Shown here one piece after another: positions 24,151 to 32,525 of a stretch of DNA of 34,024 nucleotides. The position numbers and the translations under genes were made by a program. Source of the stretch: UBA6115 sp964534515 (lineage in GTDB: Bacteria > Bacillota > Clostridia > Christensenellales > Aristaeellaceae). The DNA lies in the NCBI GenBank assembly GCA_964534515.1, contig CAZHPW010000010.1, positions 1 through 34,024 of the forward strand, read 5' to 3'. The first letter of the stretch is position 1, and the number at the start of each line of letters is the position of its first letter. The notes below the pieces were generated by a model that saw only the letters and a program-made list of their open reading frames with translations, was not told the DNA's origin and did no database searches.

Positions 24151-25469
24151 CGAGAATTCCACTGCCGGAAGCGTTTATTAGGAACATGAAATCCCTCCTG
24201 AAGGGGGATTTTCTTGACTTTATGGCATCATATGAACAACCACCCCATCGTGGCGCGCATTTATCTGGCAGACGCGGCAGCATTGCTGCTCCTGACTGGG
24301 CTGTCAAATCGGTGCCCTGGTCCAGGAACGCCTGGTACCTAGACGCCCAAAGCCAGCCGGGTGCTTATCCGCTGCATTGGGCCGGGCAGTATTATCTGCA
24401 GGAACCCAGTGCCATGGCTGCTGTCAGCGTGCTGAATGTTCAACCGGGAGAGATTATTCTGGATTTGTGCGCCGCGCCAGGCGGCAAATCCAGCCAGATT
24501 GCGAGCCTGCTTGAAGGCAAGGGGATGATTGTTTCAAATGACCCTTATACCAATAGGGCCAGGGAACTCAGCAGAAACATGGAAAGAATGGGGGTTATCA
24601 ACAGCGTAGTAACCTCCAATCAACCGGAGAAGCTGGTGATTTCATTTCCTGATTTCTTTGATAAGATTTTGGTTGATGCGCCTTGCTCAGGCGAGGGCAT
24701 GTTCAGGAAGGAGCCCGAAGTCATCAGCCATTGGCATGATGATTTACCGACCAAAAACGCCACGCGCCAGCTTGCGATATTAAAAGCGGCATCAGTCATG
24801 TTGAAGCCGGGTGGTCACCTGGTTTACAGCACCTGCACCTTCAATCAGATTGAGAATGAAGGCGTGATTGAGGCGTTTTTGGATGAGCATTCTGATTGGT
24901 TACTGCAAGGCTTTCATTTACCAGGACTGCCTGAAGCCGAAAGTGGAATCCTGCGTCTATGGCCGCAAAAAATCGAAGGTGAAGGGCATTTTGTCGCCCT
25001 GTTAAGAAAACCAGAGAATAGTCCTTTGTCAAAAAAGAAACACTTGAATTTCTCGTGGAAAAATGGGGCAGAGAAAACACTCCGGGAAGTCAATCAAAAC
25101 CTGAGGGAGTGGGTGAAGGAAGATGTGTCTGCCAATGGGATGGTTGGCGAGACATTTGTCCATTTGCCTTCGCAGTGCCCAAGCCTTGATGTCTTATCAG
25201 TTTTGCGTTTTGGCCTTCATCTTGCAAGCCGTGTCGGTAAAACCATCCTACCCGACCACGCGCTCGCGCTCGCCATGACGCCAAGGCAGATGATTGATTT
25301 AGATGTCTGTGAGATTGATAAATACCGTTTGGGACAGACGCTAACAGTCTATGAGAATGTAAAGGGCTTTGCTGCGCCAGCCCTTAAAGGCTGGCCCATT
25401 GGGTGGGGGAAGGCCAGCAACGGCGTTCTAAAGAACCATTATCCCAAAGGCTTAAGAAAACCCGGCTGA
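24147..25469 (+). CDS. rsmF: RsmF-like rRNA (cytosine-C5) methyltransferase
   Basis: A NOL1/NOP2/Sun family SAM-dependent m5C RNA methyltransferase, 440 residues. After an N-terminal domain with LQEPSAMAAV, the catalytic domain has LDLCAAPGGKSSQIA (SAM site, about 105), the DAPCSGEGMFRKEPE catalytic Cys motif (about 180) and STCTFNQIENE with the second Cys (about 228). The C-terminal part, with GHFVALLRK and a PUA-like region ending RYRLG-type and GWPIGWGK sequence, matches the RsmF/YebU layout and not RsmB. The rRNA site modified cannot be read from sequence alone. It is the last gene of the cdaA operon, and its stop lies inside the terminator. Confidence 0.88.
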   Translation: MTRIPLPEAFIRNMKSLLKGDFLDFMASYEQPPHRGAHLSGRRGSIAAPDWAVKSVPWSRNAWYLDAQSQPGAYPLHWAGQYYLQEPSAMAAVSVLNVQPGEIILDLCAAPGGKSSQIASLLEGKGMIVSNDPYTNRARELSRNMERMGVINSVVTSNQPEKLVISFPDFFDKILVDAPCSGEGMFRKEPEVISHWHDDLPTKNATRQLAILKAASVMLKPGGHLVYSTCTFNQIENEGVIEAFLDEHSDWLLQGFHLPGLPEAESGILRLWPQKIEGEGHFVALLRKPENSPLSKKKHLNFSWKNGAEKTLREVNQNLREWVKEDVSANGMVGETFVHLPSQCPSLDVLSVLRFGLHLASRVGKTILPDHALALAMTPRQMIDLDVCEIDKYRLGQTLTVYENVKGFAAPALKGWPIGWGKASNGVLKNHYPKGLRKPG

Positions 25470-25478
25470 TGCCGGGTT
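25459..25478. terminator. Bidirectional terminator between rsmF and yfcE
   Basis: AACCCGGC (25459-25466), loop TGAT, GCCGGGTT (25471-25478). T-rich tails follow on both strands (ATTTTAT on plus, TTCTT on minus). It serves the two convergent genes and includes the rsmF stop codon. Confidence 0.85.
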
Positions 25479-25481
25479 ATT

Positions 25482-25949
25482 TTATAACTTGATTTTTCTG
25501 AAGATTGGCCGGATGCTACCATCACTTGAGAGTGTCAAAAGAGCATACTCGCCGTTTTTCAACGCGCCTGGGTTGACACAATATACGTTATTGACCAAAT
25601 CCAAGCCCTGCCTGTGGGTGTGCCCATAGACGGCGATTTTGGCGTCTCTTGAACGAGCGGCGGACGCAAGCAGGTCCAGGGTTTGCTTGACCCGCAAGAG
25701 ATGCCCGTGTGCCAAATAAATCTGATGGGGTCCAAACGGAATCAGTTCTTCATCATCCGCTGTGGAGATATAGTCACAGTTTCCGCGCACTGTGTACTGC
25801 GGCACATTCAAAAAGATCTGGTTTTGTGAAAAGCCCGCGTCTCCGGCAAACAAAACGGCATCCGGCAAGCCTTCATCTAATACTTCTTTAGACATGGCTT
25901 CCCTGAACGCGTGATGGCCATGGGAATCGCTGAACAAGAGGTATTTCAA
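25482..25949 (-). CDS. yfcE: YfcE/MJ0936-family metallophosphoesterase
   Basis: A 155-residue calcineurin-like phosphodiesterase with all dimetal motifs: SDSHG (residues 7-11), GDAG, RGNCD, AHGH and GHTHRQG. Family members hydrolyse model phosphodiesters, but the natural substrate is uncertain. The start is TTG 25949, overlapping the fused RNase PH/RdgB stop (TTGA), with GGAGGA six bases upstream. Gene order RNase PH, RdgB, phosphoesterase is the same as rph-ysnA-ysnB in B. subtilis, supporting this as its ysnB counterpart. Confidence 0.9.
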   Translation of the reverse strand: MKYLLFSDSHGHHAFREAMSKEVLDEGLPDAVLFAGDAGFSQNQIFLNVPQYTVRGNCDYISTADDEELIPFGPHQIYLAHGHLLRVKQTLDLLASAARSRDAKIAVYGHTHRQGLDLVNNVYCVNPGALKNGEYALLTLSSDGSIRPIFRKIKL

Positions 25950-27250
25950 CCCAGTTCCTCCAGCAGTTTTTCCATAGCCCGCGCGCGATGGCTGATGGCG
26001 TTCTTTTCGGATTCATTCATTTCAGCGAAGGTCTTTCCGCCGTCAGTTTCAAACAGCGGGTCATAACCAAAGCCGCCATTCCCGCGCGGCACATGAATGA
26101 TGACGCCTTCACAGGTGCCTTTGAAAGTTCTGGTCTTGCCAAAGGGGGAAGCCAGCGCAAGAACGCTGACAAAACGAGCGCTTCGGTTAGTAACGCCGGT
26201 CATATTCTTCAGCAACAGGTCGTTGTTGGCCTTGTCATCTCCATGCAATCCCGCGTACCTGGCGCTGTGTACCCCGGGCTCCCCGGAAAGGGCATCCACT
26301 TCAAGACCGGAATCATCCGCCAGCGTCAGGTACCCGGTCGCGCGGCAAACGGCTTCCGCTTTCAAAATAGCGTTCCCTTCAAAGGTGCTTTCGGTTTCTT
26401 CCACTTCGCCTTCAAATCCCGCTTCTTTCATGCCGATGACCCGGTAGCGGTCCTGGAGCATGGACTGCAGTTCTTTGATTTTATGGGCGTTCCCACTGGA
26501 TAAGACCAAAGTCTGTTTTTGTTTGATGACATAAGCCCGCTCGCCCAAGGCGGCTTTTTGCATCGCCATCAGTTCTACAATGCCGTTCTGTGCAAGGTCC
26601 AGCATTTCAAGCAAGGCGCTTTTGGGGAAGGAGCTGCCTTCGCCGGTGCCCTGCACTTCCACCAAGGCAAACTGGTCGTCCATCACAAAGTTCATGTCCG
26701 CGTCAGCCTGGCTGTCTTCCTCATAGCACAAATCCAACAGGGGCTGCTTGTTGACCACGCCGCAGCTGATGGCGGCAATCTGCTTGTGAATGGGGGACTC
26801 CTTCAGCTTCCCTTCCTTTATCAGCTTATCAACGGCCAGGCACAGCGCCACAAAGCCGCCGGTGATAGAAGCGGTTCTGGTGCCGCCATCAGCCTCCAAC
26901 ACATCGCAGTCAATGGTGATGCTGCGCTCACCCAGCCTATTTAAGTCAATCGCCTGGCGAAGCGCGCGGCCAATCAGGCGGCTGATTTCAACACCTCGGC
27001 CGTCTTTCTTCAGCCCATCCCTGTTTTTTCTTCTTCCGGTGGATGCCGGAAGCATGGCGTATTCTGCGGTCAACCAGCCCTGTTGCTTGCCCCTCAAGAA
27101 CGGAGGGACGCTGTCTTCAACAGAGGCAGTGACGATCACCCGTGTGCCGCCAAAGGAAATGAGGCAGCTGCCATCGGCGGTAGAAACAAAATCGGGCAGG
27201 ATGTTTACCTTTCGCATCTGCTCAGGCAGCCTTTGATCAATTCTTTCCAT
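25946..27250 (-). CDS. rph: Fused RNase PH and XTP/dITP diphosphatase (RdgB)
   Basis: A 434-residue fusion of two normally separate enzymes. Residues about 1-240 are RNase PH, which trims tRNA 3' ends phosphorolytically: GWLTAEYAMLPASTGRR, LEADGGTRTASITGGFVAL and DLCYEEDSQADADMNFVM are intact. The N-terminal D-G-R element reads D-Q-R. Residues about 250-434 are the RdgB/HAM1 house-cleaning pyrophosphatase that removes XTP and dITP: LVLSSGNAHKIKEL, TFEGNAILKA, LADDSGLEVDALSGEPGVHSARYAG, GFGYDPLF and ISHRARA. ATG 27250 gives MERIDQR, close to the RNase PH N-terminus; TTG 27265 is an alternative. It overlaps yfcE by four bases. A hairpin separates it from yajC upstream. Confidence 0.93.
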   Translation of the reverse strand: MERIDQRLPEQMRKVNILPDFVSTADGSCLISFGGTRVIVTASVEDSVPPFLRGKQQGWLTAEYAMLPASTGRRKNRDGLKKDGRGVEISRLIGRALRQAIDLNRLGERSITIDCDVLEADGGTRTASITGGFVALCLAVDKLIKEGKLKESPIHKQIAAISCGVVNKQPLLDLCYEEDSQADADMNFVMDDQFALVEVQGTGEGSSFPKSALLEMLDLAQNGIVELMAMQKAALGERAYVIKQKQTLVLSSGNAHKIKELQSMLQDRYRVIGMKEAGFEGEVEETESTFEGNAILKAEAVCRATGYLTLADDSGLEVDALSGEPGVHSARYAGLHGDDKANNDLLLKNMTGVTNRSARFVSVLALASPFGKTRTFKGTCEGVIIHVPRGNGGFGYDPLFETDGGKTFAEMNESEKNAISHRARAMEKLLEELG

Positions 27251-27265
27251 AAGCCTTCCTATCAA

Positions 27266-27293
27266 AAAGCGTCCGGATTCATCAGGACGCTTT
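27266..27293 (-). terminator. Intrinsic terminator between yajC and rph-rdgB
   Basis: On the minus strand AAAGCGTCC and GGACGCTTT form a nine-base stem around a ten-base loop, followed by a T-run. It lies 24 bases after the yajC stop and immediately before the rph start, so downstream genes need read-through or another promoter, which I could not find. Confidence 0.8.
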
Positions 27294-27316
27294 GGTTTGT
27301 TATTTTATTCCGACCA

Positions 27317-27691
27317 TCAGGTCAGCAGTTCGCCTTCGTTTTCAACGGTCACTTCTTCGACGTTGCGAATGGCCCAGCGGGCCAAAATCATTTCGGTGTC
27401 CTGTTTGCCGACGCTTAAGATAACGGTGTCTTCGCGCAGGCCCTTGATGGTGCCATAGATGCCGCCGATGGTGCAGATGCGGTCACCGGGCTTGAGGTTG
27501 GCCAGCATTTCCTTGACCTTCTTGTCCTTTTTGCGCTGGGGACGAATCATCAGGAAATAGAAAACGCCGACAATCAAAATCATCGGGAGGAACATGGAAA
27601 TCAAGCTTGCGGGGCTTGCGGGATCCATGGCCGTGACGCCGGCGGCGGGGGCGGCTTCTGCCAGGGCGGTGGGGAACAACCAATCAAACAT
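27317..27691 (-). CDS. yajC: Preprotein translocase subunit YajC
   Basis: YajC is a small accessory membrane protein of the SecDF-YajC complex. ATG 27691 (124 aa) is chosen over upstream codons, because AAAGGAAG precedes it and a sigma-A promoter lies just upstream. A single transmembrane helix (about 34-52) is followed by the family signature FLMIRPQRKKDKKVKEML and NLKPGDRICTIGGIYGTI. The Ala/Pro-rich segment before the helix is typical. secD and secF are not in the window. It is divergent from the V-ATPase operon. Confidence 0.93.
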   Translation of the reverse strand: MFDWLFPTALAEAAPAAGVTAMDPASPASLISMFLPMILIVGVFYFLMIRPQRKKDKKVKEMLANLKPGDRICTIGGIYGTIKGLREDTVILSVGKQDTEMILARWAIRNVEEVTVENEGELLT

Positions 27692-27730
27692 TGTGTCTTT
27701 CTTCCTTTCGAGTCTCAATACAGTGGAAAC

Positions 27731-27759
27731 AGTATACCAAGTGAGCCGCTTAATCGCAA
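27731..27759 (-). promoter_or_regulatory. Sigma-A promoter of yajC
   Basis: On the minus strand TTGCGA (complement of 27754-27759), 17 bases, TATACT (complement of 27731-27736), 40 bases before the ATG. Confidence 0.75.
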
Positions 27760-27772
27760 GTGTGAATCTGAA

Positions 27773-27788
27773 TATACACTCTTGTATA
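27773..27788. promoter_or_regulatory. Inverted repeat between divergent yajC and V-ATPase promoters
   Basis: TATACA-CTCT-TGTATA is a perfect 6-4-6 inverted repeat, overlapping the eight-base palindrome TGTATACA (27783-27790). It lies between the two -35 elements and could be an operator; no regulator can be named. Confidence 0.4.
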
Positions 27789-27802
27789 CATGGTGTGTTT
27801 TG

Positions 27803-27831
27803 TTGTATTCTGTTCAAAGATAGGGTATAGT
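27803..27831 (+). promoter_or_regulatory. Sigma-A promoter of the V-type ATPase operon
   Basis: TTGTAT (27803-27808), 17 bases, TATAGT (27826-27831), 31 bases before the first ATG. Confidence 0.7.
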
Positions 27832-27862
27832 TTGTAAAGAACATACCAAAGGCGAGGTAGAA

Positions 27863-28183
27863 ATGGCAAATACTGTATTGAATGATATTTTAGTTGAAGA
27901 GAAAAAGGCTGCGGAACTGCTCAAGGAAGCGCATCAAAGCGCCAATGAGCTGGTGAAAAACGCCGAATCCCAGGCGACTGAGGCTGAAAGAAAAGCCGCT
28001 GTTGAGAACCGCGCCTTGTATCAAAAACTGCTAGAAGACCGCCGCAATCAAGTCAATGCCAGCCTGCAAAAAGATGAAGGCAGGCAGTCTGATATGGACA
28101 CTGTTTCTTTAAATATGTCCCGGGAAAAACTGCAGACTGCCGTTGACGCCATTGTTGAGGGAGTGTTAAATGGCCATCGTTGA
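27863..28183 (+). CDS. ntpF: V-type ATPase peripheral-stalk subunit H/G
   Basis: A 106-residue, almost wholly helical charged protein (LVEEKKAAELLKEAHQSANELVKNAESQATEAERKA-type heptads), as expected for the small peripheral-stalk partner of subunit E (AhaH in archaea, NtpF in Enterococcus). Sequence conservation in this subunit is poor, so the call depends on size, coiled-coil character and its place as first gene before subunit I, the same as in ntpFIKECGA. GGCGAGGT precedes ATG 27863. It overlaps the next gene by 14 bases. Confidence 0.8.
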   Translation: MANTVLNDILVEEKKAAELLKEAHQSANELVKNAESQATEAERKAAVENRALYQKLLEDRRNQVNASLQKDEGRQSDMDTVSLNMSREKLQTAVDAIVEGVLNGHR

Positions 28184-30059
28184 GATGCAAAAACTGAATG
28201 TTCTCGTCATGAAAAAAGACGAGGACAATTTGCTGAAGCTTCTTCAAAAAGCGGGCTGCATGCAGTTTACTGAGGTGGACGAGCAAGCGCCTGACTCCAG
28301 GCACCAGCGCCGTACCGGTCGCAATGAGGACAGGTTAAACCGTGTCAAATGGGCCATCAGCCGTCTGTCAAAATTTGATACTCAAAAACAATCCATGATA
28401 GCCCCTCTGCCCGCTGTCAGCCTTGATGCCCTGGATGAAACCAAGGTTGAAGAGAGCATGGCTGTTGTCACCGAACTTGAACAAATTGAAAAAGAAAATG
28501 GCGAAATCAGGGGCTCTCAGACCCGGTTGATTCAACAGTTGGAACAAATAAAGCCCTGGCAGAACCTGGATTTGAGGCTGGATGAACTCAAGGACACCAC
28601 CTCAACCAGAGTACTTACTGGTCATCTCCCCAGGAAATCTCTGCCGCTGGTGACGGAGAACTGGTCTGGGCGCGCTGTTGTTATTACACAGTTGGGCAGC
28701 GACCGGGACAGCGTTTACATTCTGGCCATCGTGCACCGCCAAATCGCGGAGGATTTCCTGAGTGATTTGCGAGCGAATGGCTACCAGTATGCTGCTCCGC
28801 CGCAGACCAGCGGTACTGTCCTTGAGAAAGAGCAGCATTATAATCAGGAACTGCTCAAGCTGAAAGAAAACGAAGAAAGTCTGCGGGAGAGGACTGCGGG
28901 CCTCGCGGTTCACTTGCCGCAGCTTCGCGTTGTGTTTGAAACGCTGAACGCAAAGAAACAACGGCTGAAATCCCTTGAAAAATTTGCGCACACAGACACT
29001 GTCACCTATCTGTCCGGTTGGGTGCCCAAGCCTGCCGCTCCCGCTTTGGCTGATATGATTCAAAAAGAGTTCCCCGGTTCTCAGACGCTGATTGCGGATC
29101 CCGAGGAGGGGGAAGAGCCGCCTGTTCTTTTGCAAAACAATGCGCTCGTCAGGCCGTATGAAGCGGTGGTGACAGGCTTTGCTTTGCCCACCCCCGGTTC
29201 CATTGACCCCACTGCAGTCATGATGCCCTTCTTTGCCTGCTTCTTTGGCATGATGGTCTCTGACGCCGGCTATGGCTTGATGATGGCCTTGATTATCCCG
29301 ATTCTGGTCAAAATTATGCAGCCCAATGAAGGCTTGAAGAAAATCTTCTGGATTTTGGCCGGCGGCGGCATCGCTACCGTTTTCTGGGGCGCTTTGTACA
29401 ATACCTGGTTTGGTTTTGGCCCCTGGCCCACGGTGTTTGACCCTGTCAATGACTCTTTGCCGGTCATGGCTTTGTGCATTGGCGTTGGTGCCATTCATCT
29501 TTTTGCGGGCCTTGGTTTGGGCGCAGCCCAAAACATTAAAAAAGGTGATTGGGCAAGCGCCATTTATGACCAGGTCAGCTGGTTCATCCTTGTCGTCGGT
29601 CTGGGGTTACTGGTTTTGCCGCAGACAGCGGCCATTGGTAAATGGATGGCCATTGCCGGCGCCGGTATCATTCTTTTAACCGCCGGAAGAGATAAGTCCA
29701 AGAACCCCATCAAGCGTCTGGTTTCCGGCCTTGGCGCGCTTTATGGTGTGACCAGCTGGATTTCGGACTTGCTGTCCTATATGCGCCTGTTTGGTATGGG
29801 TCTGGCAACCGGCGTCATCGGTATGGTTATCAACCAGCTGGTCGGCATGATTATGGGCGGTGGTATCATTGGCATTGTGATTGGAGCGGTCGTTTTTGTC
29901 GGCGCTCACCTTTTCAATGCCGCCATCAACATCCTGGGTGCTTATGTCCACGCCTGCCGCCTGCAGTACATCGAGTTTTTCGGCAAATTCTACGAAGAAG
30001 GGGGAAAGCCCTTCAACCCACTCCGTTTCGCACCGCGCTATGTGCGGATTCACGAATAA
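28170..30059 (+). CDS. ntpI: V-type ATPase subunit I (a subunit)
   Basis: The 629-residue membrane stator subunit that forms the ion half-channels against the rotor ring. The N-terminal half (about 1-330) is a soluble, coiled-coil-containing arm. The C-terminal half contains about seven to eight transmembrane helices starting at MMPFFACFFGMMVSDAGYGL. The conserved Arg needed for ion transfer is in LLSYMRLFGMGLATG (near residue 537). The ending GKFYEEGGKPFNPL is typical. GAGGGA lies before ATG 28170, inside the preceding gene. It is followed 37 bases later by subunit K. Confidence 0.95.
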   Translation: MAIVEMQKLNVLVMKKDEDNLLKLLQKAGCMQFTEVDEQAPDSRHQRRTGRNEDRLNRVKWAISRLSKFDTQKQSMIAPLPAVSLDALDETKVEESMAVVTELEQIEKENGEIRGSQTRLIQQLEQIKPWQNLDLRLDELKDTTSTRVLTGHLPRKSLPLVTENWSGRAVVITQLGSDRDSVYILAIVHRQIAEDFLSDLRANGYQYAAPPQTSGTVLEKEQHYNQELLKLKENEESLRERTAGLAVHLPQLRVVFETLNAKKQRLKSLEKFAHTDTVTYLSGWVPKPAAPALADMIQKEFPGSQTLIADPEEGEEPPVLLQNNALVRPYEAVVTGFALPTPGSIDPTAVMMPFFACFFGMMVSDAGYGLMMALIIPILVKIMQPNEGLKKIFWILAGGGIATVFWGALYNTWFGFGPWPTVFDPVNDSLPVMALCIGVGAIHLFAGLGLGAAQNIKKGDWASAIYDQVSWFILVVGLGLLVLPQTAAIGKWMAIAGAGIILLTAGRDKSKNPIKRLVSGLGALYGVTSWISDLLSYMRLFGMGLATGVIGMVINQLVGMIMGGGIIGIVIGAVVFVGAHLFNAAINILGAYVHACRLQYIEFFGKFYEEGGKPFNPLRFAPRYVRIHE

Positions 30060-30096
30060 ATTATACCAAGAACGATTTTTCTTAGGAGGACACCCC

Positions 30097-30573
30097 ATGA
30101 TTACCATCGGTCAAATTCTGGCATTCTTCGCAGCAGCCTTCTCCACCCTTCTTGCCGGTTACGCTTCCGCCAAGGGCGTTGGCATGGCTGGACAAACCTC
30201 CGGCGGCGTTTCTTCGGAAAATCCTGAAGTCAGCTCCAAGCTGATGGTTCTTCAGATTCTTCCGGGCACTCAGGGTATTTATGGCTTCCTGATTGGCGTT
30301 ATAATCCTGGTAAACACTGGCGCGCTGAGCGGGGATCTTAAACCTGTTGATCTGATGCAGGGAATTATGCTGATTGTTGCGGTTTTGCCGGTTGCCGTTG
30401 TAGGCTGGCTGTCCGCCATTCACCAGGCAAAGGTTGCTTCCGCCGGCATGCTCATGGTTGGTCAGCACCCGGAAATGTCCGGTAAAGCCATCACGATGAC
30501 CGTTATGGTTGAAACCTACGCCGTTTTGGCGCTGCTGGCTTCCTTCCTGATGGTCAACGCTGTCAAACTGTAA
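30097..30573 (+). CDS. ntpK: V-type ATPase rotor subunit K (duplicated proteolipid)
   Basis: The 158-residue c-ring subunit has four transmembrane helices in two hairpins. The start ATG 30097 has TTAGGAGGA upstream; the longer open frame runs back into subunit I and is rejected. Ion-site residues match Enterococcus hirae NtpK, whose Na+ ligands are known from structure: LPGTQG gives Leu55, Thr58 and Gln59, AIHQAKVASAG gives Gln110, and VMVETYAVL gives Glu139. The first hairpin lacks a carboxylate, so each subunit carries one site, as in NtpK. Na+ coupling is inferred from this full ligand set. Confidence 0.95.
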   Translation: MITIGQILAFFAAAFSTLLAGYASAKGVGMAGQTSGGVSSENPEVSSKLMVLQILPGTQGIYGFLIGVIILVNTGALSGDLKPVDLMQGIMLIVAVLPVAVVGWLSAIHQAKVASAGMLMVGQHPEMSGKAITMTVMVETYAVLALLASFLMVNAVKL

Positions 30574-30574
30574 A

Positions 30575-31189
30575 ATGAGCAACATCAATACACAGCCAAT
30601 CATTGATTTGATTCGGGCGGAGGCCAAGGAATCCGCTCGGAAAATCATGCAGGAAGCGCAGGACAGGGCAACAACCATCAAGGAGCGCTCTTCTGAACGC
30701 CTGGAGCAGATGCTTGAAAAAACCAGGCAGGATGCTCAGAGCGAAGGGGATTTGCTTCAAGACAGGATGCTTCGAATGGCATCCCTGGAGCAGCGCAAGA
30801 GCCTGGTTTCCAAGAAGCGTGAGTTGATTGACGACGCCTTCACAAAGGCGATTGAGCAATTGAACAATCTTCCTTCTAAGCAGGTTGCTAAGCGGATGAA
30901 AGACATGCTGCTCGCTTACGCCAAGGGTGATGAGACCCTGGCTGTTGGCGCTGTGAATGACGGCTTTTTTACTGAGCAGTTCCTAAAAGAGGTTAACGAC
31001 AGCCTAAAAGCCAAAAACAAACCCGGTACGCTCACAGCGGATAATGACCGTGTGCCCGGTGTTTGCGGGCTCATCCTGAAGGACAACAAGAGTGAGATTT
31101 ACTGCACTTTTGAAGCGCTTCTGGAAACCCAGCGCGAAGAACTGGAATCTGTGGTCGCGGACATTTTGTTCCCCGCGGAACAAGCATAA
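30575..31189 (+). CDS. ntpE: V-type ATPase subunit E
   Basis: The peripheral-stalk subunit, 204 residues. The N-terminal half is a long charged helix (about 5-95) that pairs with the H/G subunit. The globular C-terminal part has VPGVCGLILKDNKSEIYCTFEALLETQREEL, which matches the family's G-G-hydrophobic-x-x-x-G-x-I-x-x-x-x-T-x-x-x-x-L pattern. ATG 30575 is one base after the subunit K stop, so it is coupled to it. Confidence 0.92.
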   Translation: MSNINTQPIIDLIRAEAKESARKIMQEAQDRATTIKERSSERLEQMLEKTRQDAQSEGDLLQDRMLRMASLEQRKSLVSKKRELIDDAFTKAIEQLNNLPSKQVAKRMKDMLLAYAKGDETLAVGAVNDGFFTEQFLKEVNDSLKAKNKPGTLTADNDRVPGVCGLILKDNKSEIYCTFEALLETQREELESVVADILFPAEQA

Positions 31190-31200
31190 GGAGAAGATTC

Positions 31201-32181
31201 ATGCCGCAGTCAAGTGTTGCCTATGCGGTCGGACGTATCAGGGCAGCCAGTCACAAACCCCTGGGAGATGCTCAGCTTGAGCGGCTTCTTTCCGCGTCTT
31301 CCTATCAAGAGGCGGTTTCCTTGCTTGCTGAAATGGGGTGGCAGGATACCGAACAGGTCGGTATTGAGCGCCTGAGCATTTCCCGGATGGAAAGAATCTG
31401 CGATGTGTTAAGGGACATCACGCCCGACCAAAATCTGACAGACCTTTTCTTGTTACGGTATGACATTCAAAACCTGAAGGCGCTGTTAAAGGCCAGGGTA
31501 TTGGGCGACAAACACGAAGCCCTGTCCGGCTGCGGTACCCTGTCAATCGATATGCTCTCACATGCCGTGACCGAGCACAGCTACGGCAAGCTGCCGGAGA
31601 CCTTTAGGAACGCCTTGACCCTCCTTGAGCGCAGACTGGCCTTGGACGTGGACCCAATGGAAATTGATGTCAGGCTGGACCAGGCTTTGTATGCCGAGAT
31701 TGCATTGCAGCTCAAAACAGTCAAGTCCGACGCGGTCAGGCGTTATTTCATGTCGCAGGTTGACTTTAAAAACGCGGTTGCCTATTTACGGCTTCATGCC
31801 ATGGGCAAGGCGCAGAGCGATTTTCTGGACATCATTTTGCCCGGCGGCACAGTCAGCAAGGCTAAATGGTCGGCCATTCTGAAGAAGCCGGAAACCATCG
31901 GTATGGCGTTTCGCGGGTATGGCGCCACCTATTCATTAGCGTTGCTAAAAGCCCAATCTGACGCGTCTTTGATTCCGATGCTTGAAAAATTGGCGGATGA
32001 TTACCTCCTGTCCATTTTCAGGCCATACCGGAATGACCCCTATGCCATTGAAGTGCTTGCTGGTTGGCTGCTTGCGCATGAGCGCGAAGCCGGTGCGGTC
32101 CGCCTCATTATGGCCGGTAAGCTGAATGATTTCCCGGAAGAAGCCATCCGAGAGAGGCTGCGTGAAGCTTATGGCAGATAA
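31201..32181 (+). CDS. ntpC: V-type ATPase subunit C (central-stalk base, d-type)
   Basis: The 326-residue socket protein linking the central stalk to the rotor ring. It begins MPQSSVAYAVGRIRA, as usual for this subunit, and contains DLFLLRYDIQNLKALLKARVLG and QVDFKNAVAYLRLHAMGK, which are repeated helical motifs of the family. The C-terminal YRNDPYAIEVLAGWLLAHEREAGAVRLIM region (about 277-305) is strongly conserved and diagnostic. AAGGAGA precedes ATG 31201. It overlaps the next gene by 11 bases. Confidence 0.93.
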   Translation: MPQSSVAYAVGRIRAASHKPLGDAQLERLLSASSYQEAVSLLAEMGWQDTEQVGIERLSISRMERICDVLRDITPDQNLTDLFLLRYDIQNLKALLKARVLGDKHEALSGCGTLSIDMLSHAVTEHSYGKLPETFRNALTLLERRLALDVDPMEIDVRLDQALYAEIALQLKTVKSDAVRRYFMSQVDFKNAVAYLRLHAMGKAQSDFLDIILPGGTVSKAKWSAILKKPETIGMAFRGYGATYSLALLKAQSDASLIPMLEKLADDYLLSIFRPYRNDPYAIEVLAGWLLAHEREAGAVRLIMAGKLNDFPEEAIRERLREAYGR

Positions 32182-32506
32182 GAAACTAAAGATGGGCGCT
32201 GTGGGGGAAGAGGATGCCATCCTGGCTTTTAAGGCCATTGGCGCTGTCACCATCGCAGCCACCACAACAGAAGAGGTCACCCAGGCCCTTCATCGCTTAA
32301 GCCGCGAAGGAACGCCGGTCATCTTTATCACAGAGGCCGCCGCGCGCCTGGCGCCTGAAGCAATTTCCCGATATGAGCAAACCATGTCTACCGCTGTCAT
32401 CCCGATTCCGGGCATCAAGGGCAGCGATGGCTATGGTGAACAAAAAGTCCGCGAGAATGTCATCAAGGCAATCGGCGCGGATATCTTAACCCAGAACAAT
32501 CACTGA
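32171..32506 (+). CDS. ntpG: V-type ATPase subunit F
   Basis: The 111-residue central-stalk subunit, called G in Enterococcus. ATG 32171 gives MADKKLKMGAVGEEDAILAFKAIG, where the G-x-x-D-x-x-x-x-F-x-x-x-G pattern is the family signature. TPVIFITEAAA and IPIPGIKGSDGYG follow, as expected for this CheY-like fold. Its start lies in the 3' end of subunit C. Subunit A follows after 19 bases. Confidence 0.92.
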   Translation: MADKKLKMGAVGEEDAILAFKAIGAVTIAATTTEEVTQALHRLSREGTPVIFITEAAARLAPEAISRYEQTMSTAVIPIPGIKGSDGYGEQKVRENVIKAIGADILTQNNH

Positions 32507-32525
32507 CAGAAACGAGGAAGCAAAC

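Noticed and set aside
28602..29531. 309-residue minus-strand open frame opposite ntpI
   Set aside because: Shadow frame of the V-ATPase subunit I gene, with low-complexity, His/Gln-rich translation.
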